DNA from: Synaphobranchus kaupii
Lineage: Eukaryota > Chordata > Actinopteri > Anguilliformes > Synaphobranchidae
Reading direction: 5' to 3'
Assembly: GCA_029718625.1 (NCBI GenBank)
Contig: CM056389.1
Coordinates: forward strand, 23,283,381 to 23,347,380
DNA: 64,000 nt
Shown: positions 33,610 through 44,419 of the stretch, piece by piece
Numbering within the stretch: position 1 is the first letter of the stretch
How the letters are laid out: every line of letters begins with the position of its first letter
Made by a program: the position numbers and the translations under genes
Notes under the pieces: generated by a model
What the model was told of the DNA's origin: nothing
Databases searched by the model: none
Seen by the model: the letters and a program-made list of their open reading frames with translations, nothing else

Positions 33610-33930
33610 GTCTTTTTCGTCGTGGTCTGAAAACGCACTTTTTCAGACTCCACCTCGACTAAACTACCTATACAGGGCCATTCTGCAGTACTCGCTTCCT
33701 GTTTTTTGCTTGTTTTCTATTTAACTTGTGTTTTTGGTTTTTATAGTTCAGAATGTATAGCTGACTGTGTGTACTACTCATGTTTATTACTAGGGAATAG
33801 CTCCTACGCTGTGAGAAAGTTGTGCTTTGTCAGATTTGCTTGTAGTCGCGTCAATGACCTTCAATATGCACTTATTGTACGTCGCTTTGGATAAAAGCGT
33901 CTGCCAAATGATTCTAATGTAATGTATTGC
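33610..33930 (+). mobile_element. L2 LINE 3' end, severely 5'-truncated
   Basis: Encodes only the last ORF2 residues (FRRGLKTHFFRLHLD and stop), followed by the same 3' UTR as the L2 copy at 13050-13340, ending TACGTCGCTTTGGATAAAAG and ATGTA repeats. Confidence 0.9.
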
Positions 33931-33934
33931 AGAT

Positions 33935-34101
33935 GACTTGACTTGTGACTTGCTTGACCTGAGCAATGACTTGACATGACTTGCTTGATTCTGTAACTTG
34001 GGACTTGACTCGAGACTTGAGGGTTAAGACTCGAGAATTACTTGTGACTTGCACATGTGTGACACGTGTTGTATAGCTACCTCTGCAGGTAGCTATACAA
34101 C
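33935..34101. repeat. GACTTG-type imperfect tandem repeat ending in a perfect hairpin
   Basis: 33935-34060 is built from diverged GACTTG(A/T) units. At 34068-34101 GTTGTATAGCTACCT and its exact complement are separated by 4 nt, giving a perfect 15-bp stem. Confidence 0.75.
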
Positions 34102-35924
34102 ATTAAGTCCAAACAAAGTTCAGTATGCCATTAAACCCTAACGTTTAAGATTATTATTGTGTATATCAAAACACGTCATAATGGTTAGTTCGAATAATAT
34201 TGATCCATATATTCCTTGCTCGCACACTTTAACCTTACGCATGAGCAGGTCTGTTTCGCCAGCTGTAAATCGCTCTTTTTGCAGTCTTATTAAATCCACC
34301 ATTATATTAGCAATCCACCAAGGTGCAAATGCAGGTGGCTTTTACAGAGAATGGGAGATGACACTGATTAGTTTCTTGCATGTTATGCCCAAGACACACC
34401 TATAATTAATGAAGAAGCTAAGTTCAGCCCATTTGAACCTTGCGCCTTAGTTTGCGCTCAAAATATGCGTGGTGTTGGACAAGGCCTAAATGCACTTGCA
34501 CCATGCGTTTTAGACCATACGCTAAGATAGTCAAGATAGAGCCCATTGATTCTACCGGAGAATATGCCTACGAACATGATGGAGATTTTCCTTCTCAATA
34601 TGCAAGTATTACTGCTTGTGATATTTCAAATATGTACGTTAGTTTTTCCACTTCGCCACAGTGTTGTGCCGTGTGTTTGATATTGTTGTTTTCACATTTT
34701 GAGTGCATACAGATACTGTAGTGTAAGCATTCATAGGTGGCTCAGTCATGTTTTATGTTTGATTTGCGATGAAGCTAGAACATTTGCCAGCATTTTCCTG
34801 ATGACGGAGTATTATTTATTGTAATCTTAACGTACATAATATAGACTATGGCCTATTAGTATCTCCCTGTCACTTAGGGCATGGAAAATACTCATTTCAA
34901 GTGGATAGGGGGATCTCTATCCCCCTATACAGATTAAAGGATAGTAATTCCCACTTGAAAATTATGCAAAAGTGAGTTGTATGAGTCAAAACAGTTGATT
35001 TGTAATGAAATATGTGATTATGTTATGATTTACAGCAGTGCACAATTTGGCAATTTTGGATAGATTTGGAGATGCTCAGGGACAATAGTGTACACTGCCT
35101 TTTTTTTTTCTTTTTCTTTTTTTTGCATTTCTCTAAGATTTCTTTGCATTTGTGGTACTTTATTTTGACCAAAATTATGACAATAAATTAATGTAAGTTA
35201 GTATTGTAAATGGTACAACTGTCTTCTTTCATTTAAGCCATTTTCAGTTTCCACGCAGAAATTCAGATGTATAAAATAACACGTGCTGTGAGAATCTGCG
35301 TACCTCTGCACACGCTGGACACCATTTGTACGCAATGTATGTACGTCAGTGTTATATGGTGACATAGTGACCGAAAGGCAGAGGTAGAAAATGTTAACTT
35401 TTTTAAAGCAGATTTCTGACTTTCATCCTGAGAAACCTTCTTTTACGCATTCTTTTACTCTGAGTTTTATACATATGGCCCCTGGAGTTATAAAGCCTTA
35501 AATAGAACACCCCCTAAATTTTGGGAAAATCTAATTTTTTGAGGAAGAAGACTATGTGATGATTTAAAGGGGCAGTTCACCCAAAAAATTTATTTCAGTA
35601 TGTTTCCACAAACCCGGAGTGCTATCTGTCTATAGTTTAGTAGATGCTAAGATCGCAATACCTCTTTGTGCACATTTTGTTTTCAAAAACAACTTTCTAC
35701 CCAAGTACACCAACTGTGCATATCCATGCGAAGTCTCAACCAAAGCACACCAGTATTCAGGGGCATATGTAATTATGAATGGGGACACAGGGAATTAGAC
35801 ATTTCTTTTGTTATTTTGACATGTCGTGCTGTTTTTTAATTATCATTTTCCTTTAAATACTGTAAACTATTCACTGTACCATGGACGTGTTCATTTTTGT
35901 TCCATTTTCAAATATTTTTCAACC
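34102..35924. other. Gene-free stretch with one composite hairpin
   Basis: 34895-34904/34951-34960 (TTTCAAGTGG and its complement) enclose an inner perfect 10-bp stem (34905-34914/34919-34928, ATAGGGGGAT). Near 35566 TTTAAAGGGGCAGTTCACCC resembles the terminus of a fish DNA transposon with TTAAAGG ends, but no partner end was found. No ORF is supported. Confidence 0.35.
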
Positions 35925-36335
35925 ATGTCATATAATAATGCCGAAACTAGATTGTACTTAGGCTCGGTAGAGGGAATCTGAGCAATCTGGGGGATCGGAG
36001 CAATCTGCATGAACTAATCAGCCCAGGGCTTAAAAGTGCTTTTTTCCTTTGGGTGTCTGAGACCAGGGAATCCCTGCACCAGAGAGAGAGAGGGAGAGAG
36101 AGAGCGAGACAGAGTGCAGCAAAAACCCTGAGACGTTGCAGAAAAGTGTTTGTTTGTGTTTTGGTTTATTTTGTCCTTCTTATTTTAGTTTATTATTTTT
36201 GCCAGGATCCCATGAGAGTGATAGGTGAAGATGTGTGTTAATTTGTTTGTTTGAAGAACTCACGCTCTTCAATAAACCCCGGTGAAACCTGGGATTGCTG
36301 CATTCCCCTGCTATTATGTCTCTCCCAGGAGTGTC
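35925..36335 (+). repeat. Possible solo LTR
   Basis: A TATA-like CTTAAAAGTGC at 36028, a GA-rich leader, AATAAACCCCGG at 36271 and a CT-rich end suggest U3-R-U5 order. Boundaries are not defined by a duplicated site or a second copy. Confidence 0.3.
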
Positions 36336-36494
36336 ACTTGACATCTGACATGCATGATTACCACCAAGGATTTAAAAATAAGGTGCATGCTTAAATTTGT
36401 TCCTCAATTATACAAGTATGAGAACCCCGGTTTTGTTGATCTAATGCAATTTACCATTATGATGTAATTAGATATTACTACACCGTATATTTCC

Positions 36495-37205
36495 TGATCA
36501 GCCCAAACTGCAAGACATGATGGTGTCTGTAGATTTGAAAGTCCTCTTCATTTAGTCGAGTTGGAGCTGTCAGTCATCCTCTCCAAGCCTTTGATCTGCT
36601 ACAGTGTAACACTGCTGAAAGACTAACCGCCTTTAGCTTGTTTCGGGTCATTAAATGGTCTTTATTCATATTAAGCTTTTTGTATAGAGTGTTGAAATTG
36701 CTTTACAGAAGAAAACTGAAATTACATGACTGGAAGATACACAATTCCATGAAAAAATACAGTGCAAGCAAGAAGGAGCATTTATAGCAGGTGTATCTTC
36801 TGCATAGGTACAATCATATGGGTACAATCTTGTAGTGTTGGATGGTTTTATTGTTACTGTAGAATATTAATTAAAGAATATTAAACTTAATTAAAGGACA
36901 GCAGAACTAAACATGAGATTGCAATTATTATGCTTTATTTATTTTTAAAAAGTATTTTGTTTCTCATTAGGTTTTAAAATGTAGATGTGCTTTTTATAAT
37001 GCAAAAGATTAATGGGGAAAAATGATAGGGGTGGAAAAACCATTGTAGGACTTGAAATGTCCTCTGCCCAGCTGGCACAAAACTTTATTCCGATTTTTCC
37101 AATGCTGTAGCAAAGTTATTCCAATGATAATAGTTTGAAGAGATGTAGTGATGAGAACATAACATTTAAAAAAAAAAAGAACAATCTTTCCTCAACCTAA
37201 AAAAT
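36495..37205. repeat. Unknown repeat, copy B
   Basis: Second, slightly shorter copy of the repeat at 32741-33595 in the same orientation. Right after it, at 37213, GGGATGTACC..ACCGATCC and a TATCGGTATCGG stretch resemble a hAT-type terminus, without a detected partner. Confidence 0.65.
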
Positions 37206-37456
37206 ACATTTTAGGGATGTACCTATACCGATCCTGGTATCGGTATCGGGTCCGATCCTGTGCTCATACTCTTAATTGTAAAAATGCTCACAACCCGATA
37301 CCAACACAGAATCTTACAGGTCTACAGCCAACAGGGTGCAAAGTGAAAGAGACTTTAAATTACAATTTCATGTTCTATTATTATGGAAACAAATATTTTT
37401 TTAAAGTTTTAGTTACTCCAAAATGTGCAAGAAAGCAAGTGAAAATACTTACTTAC

Positions 37457-38170
37457 TTACTTATGCCTGTAGCCCAACTTTGGGCATAGGCCACGAACAA
37501 AGGCTCTCCAGGCATCCCGGTCCTGGGCCAATTTCTCCAACTGTCCCCATGTATAGCCAGTCCTCTTCATATCTGCCTCCAGGTCATGGCGCCAGGTGTT
37601 TCTTAGTCTGCCTCTTTTCCTTTTCCCTTGTGGATTCCAAAAGAGGGCATATCTTGTGGTGCTAGATGCAGGCTTGCGAAGTGTGTGACTAATCCATCTC
37701 CAGCATCTTCGGAGGATTTCTTCCTCTACAGGATGCTGTCTTGTTCGCTGCCACAGTTCTTGGTTGCTGATAATATCTGGCCAGCTAATTCGAAGGATTC
37801 TTCTGAGGCAGGTGTTGGTAAATGTCTGGGTTCTCTTCATGGCAGTGACAGTTGTTCTCCAGGTCTCTGCTCCATACAGCAAAACAGGCTTCACCATGGA
37901 ATTTAAGATCCTGATCTTGATGTTGTTGGTCAGATCCGAGGATCCCCAGACATTTTTCAGCTGATGGAAAGCTACCGTTGCCTTACCAATCCGGACTTTT
38001 ACGTCGGCATCTGTCCCACCCAGTTTGTCAACAATACTGCCAAGGTAAGTGAAGCTGTCCACCTCTTCTAATACATCACTTTCCAGCGTGATGGGGGTAA
38101 TTATCTGTGAATACATTATCTGTGTTGACCTTGAGGACCTTGCTCTTTCCTTTGTGAATATTGCGGCCAA
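37457..38170 (-). pseudogene. RTE LINE C-terminal domain
   Basis: The minus-strand frame contains FTYLGSIVDKLGGTDADV, KPVLLYGAETWRTT, LRRILRISWPD and a terminal GLCPKLGYRHK, the usual end of RTE-type ORF2 proteins. About 237 codons are open, the longest uninterrupted part of this element. It ends next to the AAGT repeats that form the 3' tail. Confidence 0.85.
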
Positions 38171-39264
38171 GGCGTACTGAGTTTACTGCAACCGTGTTGG
38201 TCTTCTCCTGCATCTGTTGCTGGGTGTGAGAAAGAAGGGCCAGGTCATCGGCGAAGTCAAGGTCATCCAACCGAAGTCAAGGAGTCCAGAGTGTCCACTG
38301 GATGCCGGTCCTCTTCTGAGCTGCAGATGTCTTCATGACCCAGTCTATGGCTAACAGGAACAGGAAAGGTGACAGCAAGCATCCTTGCCTCATTCCTGTC
38401 CACACTTGGAAGGCATTGGTGAGTTTCTGATTATGTACCACCCTGCAGGTCATCCCTTCATAGGAGTTCCTGATGATGATAGTGATCTTCTCCGGTACCC
38501 CATAGTGTCTCAGCAGTTTCCAGATGGTCTGCCTATCCACACTGTCGAACGCCTTCTCATAGTCAATAAAGTTGTGGTGAGAGAGGTGAGTTCCACTCCA
38601 GTGACTGTTCCAGAATGATACGCAGCGTTGTGATCTTTTCAGTGCAGGATCTGTTCTTGCGAAAGCCAGCTTGTTAGTCTCAGAGCTGGTGGTCGACGGA
38701 GTCTTTCATCCTGTTCAGGAGGTCTCTGTTGAATGTCTTGCCTGGGATTGACAGCAGTGTTATCCCCCTGTAGTTAGAACAGGAACTAAGGTCACTTTTC
38801 TTCAGGAGCTTAATGAGGTAGCCCTCCTTCCACTTTGATGGGACCATCTCCTCATCCCAGATGTTTCGGAATAGGGGGTAGAGCATTGCCACACTGGTCT
38901 CGACATCAGCTTTCAGGGCCTCCGCCGGAATGTTGTCTGGCCCTGCAGACTTCCCATTCCTCAGTTGTTTAATGGTCTTGCGGATCTCCTCCTTAGAAGA
39001 TACACCGCAATCAACCGGCAGATCACTGTCAGCTGGTAGGATATCCACTGGGTTCTGTGGGGCTGGTCTGTTCAATAGCTCCTTGAAATGCTCTACCCAT
39101 CTGCAATTCTGTTCTTCTACATCTGGAATTTTCTTCCCGTCCTTGTCCCTCACTGGCCTTTCTGGCTGGCTGTACTTTCCAGAAAGCTTTTTGATGGTGG
39201 CATACAGATCCCTCATGTTGCCATGATGAGCTGCTTCTTCTGCCTCTGCTGCCAGCATCTCCAT
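38076..39264 (-). pseudogene. RTE LINE reverse transcriptase domain
   Basis: The minus-strand frame 39264-38680 has the RT finger motifs (AGPDNIPAEALK, NYRGITLLSIPGK). The palm start with YEKAFDSVD-type residues lies in the gap to 38540. 38540-38277 carries WKLLRHYGVPEKI and GMRQGCLLSPFLFLL. 38270-38076 carries the active-site box DLDFADDLALLSHT with both catalytic Asp. Four frames are needed to cover the domain, so there is no functional product. Confidence 0.88.
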
Positions 39265-39348
39265 GTAGTTCCTCTTGTCTGCCCTTAAATTCCTTTTGAC
39301 GGTTCTATTCGCTTCTGAGTACTCTTCTTGGGCTTTGGCTTTTCCGGC

Positions 39349-40431
39349 TCATGTGCGACTGTTATTTATTGCCGCCTTCTTCTTTTTCCTCTCCTCAATC
39401 TTTTTCAAGGTCTCTGCTGAGATCCATTCCTTGTGGCTGTGCTTGGTGCCTAGCACTCCCTGGCATGTTGATGTCACTGCCTCTTTTGTACCCTGCCACT
39501 TCTCATCAATGGTCTCTTCCTCTAGCAGCTCTTGTAGGACCTGGAACTTGTTGGAGAGCGTGATCTTAAACTCTTCTAGTCTGGGTGTTTCTTTCAAAGC
39601 TTTGGTGTTATACCTCTGGTGTTGGCTGTTCTCCCCAGCCCAATTTCTCCTGAGTTTCAGCTTTATGCGGACGACCAGGAGATGATGGTCCGAAGCAACA
39701 TCGGCTCCTCGTTTGACACGCACATCTTGGAGAGATCTCCTGAACCTTTTCCCGATGCACACGTGATCGATTTGGTTGTCCATCGACAGGTCTGGTGATA
39801 CCCAAGTAGCCTTGTGTATCCTTCTGCGATGGAAGAAACTCCCGCTGATGACTAGGTTTTCTTTTGACTAGACACACAGGTTGGCGACTCTCTCCCCGTT
39901 CTCATTCATCTCACCCAAATCTTGCTGCCCCATAATCTCCTCATAACCCCGGTTATTGCTGCCGATCTTTGTGTTGAAGTCGCCCATGGTGATGATGATG
40001 TTTTGTCTTGGCCGGGCCTGGATAATAGTCAGCAGTCTGCTGTAGAACTCCTCTTTGTCATCCTCGTCGCTCTCATTCGTCGGGGCATAGCACTGAATGA
40101 TGTCCATATTGATCCTCCTCTTCTTTTTTTGAAAGCAGGCTGTTAGGATCCGTGGGCCATGTGCCTCCCATCCAATGAGAGCTCTCTGGGCCATCTTGAC
40201 CACTCCCTGGCTGTGGGGTGCGTTGTCTTCCTCGTGGCCCGAGAATAGCAGCAACTCTCCTGTGGCTAACCTCTTCTGACCGGAACCAGTCCACCTTAAC
40301 TCACTGATTCCTAACATGTCAAGATAGTAGCGTCTAATCTCAGCTGCCACTTGTGCTGTCTTGCCAGTTTGAAACATGGTCATTGGCCTAGTAGCTTCCA
40401 GATTAATCTGACTTTCAGGACTCAGTGTCAT
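39349..40431 (-). pseudogene. RTE LINE endonuclease domain
   Basis: Minus-strand frame 40431-39868 starts the AP-type endonuclease: GISELRWTGSG (catalytic Glu), HEEDNAPHSQG, IQCYAPTNESD and MGDFNTKIG (catalytic Asp/Asn). It ends in a stop and resumes in another frame at 39783-39349 with QIDHVCIGKRFRRSL and the terminal SDHHLLV motif with the catalytic His. This enzyme nicks the target DNA to prime reverse transcription. All catalytic motifs are visible but split by a frameshift near 39.8 kb. A 93-codon frame at 40428-40709 precedes it and overlaps its ATG. Confidence 0.88.
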
Positions 40432-40727
40432 ACATCCTCCAGCTGAAGGTCCATCCTCTCCCAGGGGTGTAGTTTCTTTTGAGTTTCTTGTTTGCGTTTC
40501 TGTAACAATATGTTGTTTTCTGGGGTGTGGTTGTTAGCCCCACGCCCAACCCCCAACCTGGAGGACCAAGTGCTGCTTTTTGTCTGACCTCTCCCCCATA
40601 ACCTGCCTGGCTTGGTTGAACCTGCCAGGGGCTTTAGGCCCCAACTGGTATGGCTCACAGGGTCATTGAGGCACACAAGCCCCCCCACCACATCAAGGTA
40701 GCAGCACATGGGAGAGAAGTGAAAATA

Positions 40728-41562
40728 GGCAGGAGTGAATTACAGTTGTGGAAGTGGTCAATAACTGAGCGGAATCACTTCCTAACATCTACACATTTGA
40801 TTTCATTATATTTACTTAACTAATTGTACTAATGTTTTATATTTCATATATACCTAGGCACATGCACACACATTTCGTATTTAGTCCCTTGTCACTGCCT
40901 GCACCCTGTCTGTTTCACTGCATCTCAGGGGCAGAAGAGCTGATATCAATGTGGAGGGAGAGCAGACATGGTTTGAGTTTGGAGAACAAAGGGCGGCCTT
41001 CTGAATCATTGAAATGCCGTCATTCTATATGAAACATTTTACTTGTATTCTTTTACATTCTTCCAGATTAAATAGTACCTTACATCTTATCCCATCTCAA
41101 TTGGATCTCAATTTGGCTGCAAGGTGACCATCAACCAGCAGGTGGGGTAAAAGCAGAGGGGGGTGCACCTGGGACGCCAAGTGGAGCCCTCTGGAGATGT
41201 TGTGGGACTATCATCAACGAAACATCAAGGAAGGAGGGTGCCCATCTGATGACCCCAATGACATGATTACCCCTACCGCCACTCAAGACATCAAGACTCA
41301 AGAAAGTATGTGCCAATTACTATCAGAAGGATTAGACTACCAAGTCCTATGAGCTCAACTGATAAGCTGGATGAAACCAGTGACTGCTGTGAAAGTGCAG
41401 CTGAGAACTAAGGAAAGACCATGTGACAGCGCGGGAAGACAGCTGACAGGAGGAAAAGACCCCAACGGGGCTGTCATGGACTAGCTATTCATGACGGCAG
41501 GCTTTGATAAGTGAATAGGAGTCACCCCACTATGGCTACGAAAAGTCAGAAAAGGAAAATAC
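40728..41562. other. No gene seen
   Basis: Purine-rich from about 41110 on, without a supported ORF. Ends at the hAT element's left target-site copy. Confidence 0.25.
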
Positions 41563-41770
41563 TAGGGGTGTATCCGGAGCCAAATACCCTATTCGGGAAA
41601 GCACAAAAAATGCGTCGGAACAGATATTTTTTTCTACCCGAAGTTGCTCGTTAATATTCGGATTCAGACAGAAAACGAGAGCGAGAGAGAGATAGAGAGA
41701 GAGGGAGAGGCCAAATTCAAGATGGTTGAACATATTACTGATTGTAGGTTGCACAAAGTGGGAGGCCAGG

Positions 41771-41805
<35 letters not shown>

Positions 41806-42366
41806 TGTGTGACCGCGGTGACTATGCTTGTTGCGGACTGAGCCCACTGCCATTAATGTTAGCCTTTGTGCAGCGTTGAGCACTGAGATTTGGCGTAACA
41901 TTTACACTTGCAGCATCGCATTTCACCTTTCATTTCACATTGCGCAAAAACAAAATGAGAGGGCAGGCTGAGCTAGCTAGGAGCAATAAGGGGGTAAAAA
42001 GAAATAAACTAACAAATATAGTAAAAAGAAATAAACTAACAAAAGAAAGTACAATATGAAATCACAACAGGCAGAAATGTTTGTTATTGTGGAAATAGTT
42101 TCCATTAAAATGTATAATGGAATGGTTTCATGTTTTTATAAAACTGCTTAGTTGATTATATATTGTACCTAAGATTTTTTCCAGTTCTTATCCAAAATAA
42201 TTGTTTGGTTAGATAATTAAGTATAAAGTCCAGAGTATAGTTCTTATAAAAGGTTTTGAAAAGAAAAAAATACATGTAGGGGATTTATGGGGACTCGTAT
42301 ACATACAGATAATGTTGATGGTCCAACATATACAGATACAGATAGTGGCATCGCTGCACACTCCTA
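41563..42366. mobile_element. Non-autonomous hAT-type element, 804 bp
   Basis: The terminal inverted repeat TAGGGGTGT...ACACTCCTA (one mismatch in 9) is flanked on both sides by the identical 8-mer GAAAATAC (41555-41562 and 42367-42374). An 8-bp duplication with such termini is the hAT signature. The interior has a (GT)n run (41777-41812), a duplicated AAAAAGAAATAAACTAACAA (about 41997-42041) and no transposase. Shares its left-centre with 17560-17770. Confidence 0.85.
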
Positions 42367-42429
42367 GAAAATACCCCCTGAGTCTACAAGAGTGGGGGTG
42401 GAAGATAACTCAATGGCTGACACTCCGGT

Positions 42430-43131
42430 TGTAAGGGGGAGTCTAAGGTTCAGAGAACCAAACGCGACCGATAAGGATTTCTAAAAGCGTATCTAAAGAG
42501 ATACGCCACAAAATGTGGAAATAGCCAAACCAGGACTGAGAAACACAGGATCGGGAAAAAACTTCCCTAGCACAAGGCAAAACAAAGCAACCTCCAAAAA
42601 CTGAGGCGATCTCGATAAACAGCGAGAATAACTCACAAATGAACCTCACACACTAAAATATTAGGTGTAATAGGAGGTGATGACACAAAACAAAACTCGA
42701 TAAAACGAGTGAGGGAAAAGAATAGAAAAGACCTGTTAGCCAGAGCTCTTGTGGCAAAAGAGCTGAACACAACTGGCAACAGGTGAAAAGAAAAAAGGAT
42801 AAAGAAAGATAGGAAAGTAAAGAAAAAACCAATCTAATCCTAAATCTTCTAACCGGACTTCCTGCCTTTCCTATTCGTACGACCCGAATGCAGCGACTGA
42901 AATTCCTATACCTTTACCGACTTCGTTTGTCAACGTAGCAAAGACAATATCGAAGTGTCGGAAATGCGGAAGTCCTGGGCTATATATAGCCGGCAGGAAA
43001 CGCAAAACAGGTGTAGGGAATAATTGTCGGGTAAGCTACAATTCTATCGGAAAAAATCAGATAGAGCGTCCTCACGACGCCAAAAGAAAAACCGAATGCA
43101 GAAACAGCAGAGGCTGTTAGAAACCATGACA
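42430..43131 (-). repeat. 3' LTR of the deleted Gypsy (702 bp)
   Basis: Same termini as the 5' LTR. A G-rich polypurine tract (AGGGGGGTCC on the minus strand, 43132-43141) directly precedes it. It has its own TATA-like CTATATATAG near 42980. Confidence 0.9.
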
Positions 43132-43142
43132 GGACCCCCCTA

Positions 43143-43689
43143 CTAAGGGACGACCCCAGGCGATCCTTCAGCCTTGTTTCTACAGAAGTCCCTAATAAGT
43201 GTTGGGTCCAAAATGTTCCTGGACGGGGCCCAGCAGCGCTCCTCAGGGCCGTAGCCCTCCCAATCCACCAAGAACTGAGACCCTCTGCCCACGCTTCTCT
43301 CGGTCAAAATGCGCCGCACAGTATACACCAGACCTCCCTCCACGAACTGGTGGGGGGGGGGGGCGGCGGCTTGTCCACCGAGGCGAGGGCGCTAACAAGC
43401 ACAGGCTTTAGTCGAGAGATGTGAAACATGGGGTGGATGCGCATGAAGCGCGGGAGCTGTAACCGGACGGTGACCGGGTTTATTATGTGGGTGATTCTGA
43501 ATGGGCCCACGAAACGAGGAGCGAGTTTGCGGGATTCCACTCACAAGGGTAGGGCCCGCGTGGCAAGCCAGACTCATTGCCCAACGTGGTAGGAGGGAGA
43601 TGAGCGATAGCCTCCTCAGAGGTTACATTTGTAGCGCCCTGGCTAGGCAGCGTTTTGTATGAATCAGTAGAAGTCGCTGGTTCTTCCAT
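43143..43689 (-). pseudogene. Gypsy gag start fused to integrase end
   Basis: Reading on the minus strand from the ATG at 43689, about 28 codons look like a Gypsy gag N-terminus (MEEPATSTDSYK). From about 43605 the sequence is the end of integrase ([35 protein letters not shown]) and a chromodomain ([25 protein letters not shown]). A G-run at 43351-43363 and in-frame stops break the frame. Neither polyprotein can be made. The junction marks an internal deletion of several kilobases relative to a complete element. Confidence 0.82.
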
Positions 43690-43705
43690 TATGACTTCGA
43701 TATTC

Positions 43706-44414
43706 TGTAAGGGGGAGTGTAAGGTTCAGAGAACCAAACGCGACCGATAAGGATTTCTGAAAGCGTATCTAAAGAGATACGCCACAAAACGCGGAAATAG
43801 CTGCACCAGGACTGAGAAACACAGGATCGGGAACATAACTTCCCTAGCACAAGGCAAAACAACGCAACCTCCAAAAACAGAGGCAATCTCAATAAACAGC
43901 AAAAATAACTCACAAAAGAACCTCACAAACTGAAATATTAGGTGTAATAGGAGGTGATGAAACAAAACAAAACTCGATAAAACGAGTGAGGGAAAAGAAT
44001 AGAAAAGATCTGTTAGCCAGATCTCTTGTGGCAAAAGAGCTGAACACAACTGGCAACAGTTGAAAAGAAAAAAGGATAAAGAAAGATTGTAAAGTAAAGA
44101 AAAAACCAATCTAATCCTAAATCTTCTAACCGGACTTGCTGTGTTTCCTATTCGTACGAACCAGAAATGCAGCGACCGAAATTCCTATACCTTTTCCGAC
44201 TTCGTTTGTCAATGGAGCAATGACAATATCGAAGTGTCGGGAATGCGGAAGTCCTGGGCTATATATAGCCTGCAGGAAACGCAGGTATAGGGAATAATTG
44301 TCGGGTAAACTACAAACACTGGAACGGAGGCGGAAAAAATCTGATAGAGCATCCTGACGATGCCAAAAGGAAAATCGAACGCAGAAACAGCAGAGGCTGC
44401 TAGAAACCATGACA
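43706..44414 (-). repeat. 5' LTR of the deleted Gypsy (709 bp)
   Basis: Minus-strand ends TGTCATGGTTTCTA and CTCCCCCTTACA. The TATA-like CTATATATAG near 44258-44267 suits a U3 promoter. The gag ATG follows 16 nt after the LTR end. A standard TGG-starting primer-binding site is not evident there. Confidence 0.9.
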
Positions 44415-44419
44415 CCGGT

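Larger units (their letters stand above)
37448..40716 (-). mobile_element. RTE-type LINE, near full length, decayed
   Basis: An 11-bp direct repeat AAGTGAAAATA at 37437-37447 and 40717-40727 bounds the element exactly and reads as its target-site duplication. On the minus strand the order is a 5' ORF segment, endonuclease, reverse transcriptase and a cysteine/Trp-containing C-terminal domain, with a 3' end in (AAGT)n microsatellite, as in RTE elements. Coding regions are split by several frameshifts and stops, so it is inactive. Confidence 0.9.
42430..44414 (-). mobile_element. Internally deleted Ty3/Gypsy element with two LTRs
   Basis: Two direct LTRs (42430-43131 and 43706-44414) bracket only 574 bp of interior. 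The 5-mer CCGGT occurs at 42425-42429 and 44415-44419, immediately outside the LTRs, as a target-site duplication, so the insertion is whole. The interior retains a gag start and the integrase/chromodomain end, with everything between missing. The LTRs differ by scattered substitutions and a few indels, so the copy is not recent. Confidence 0.92.
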
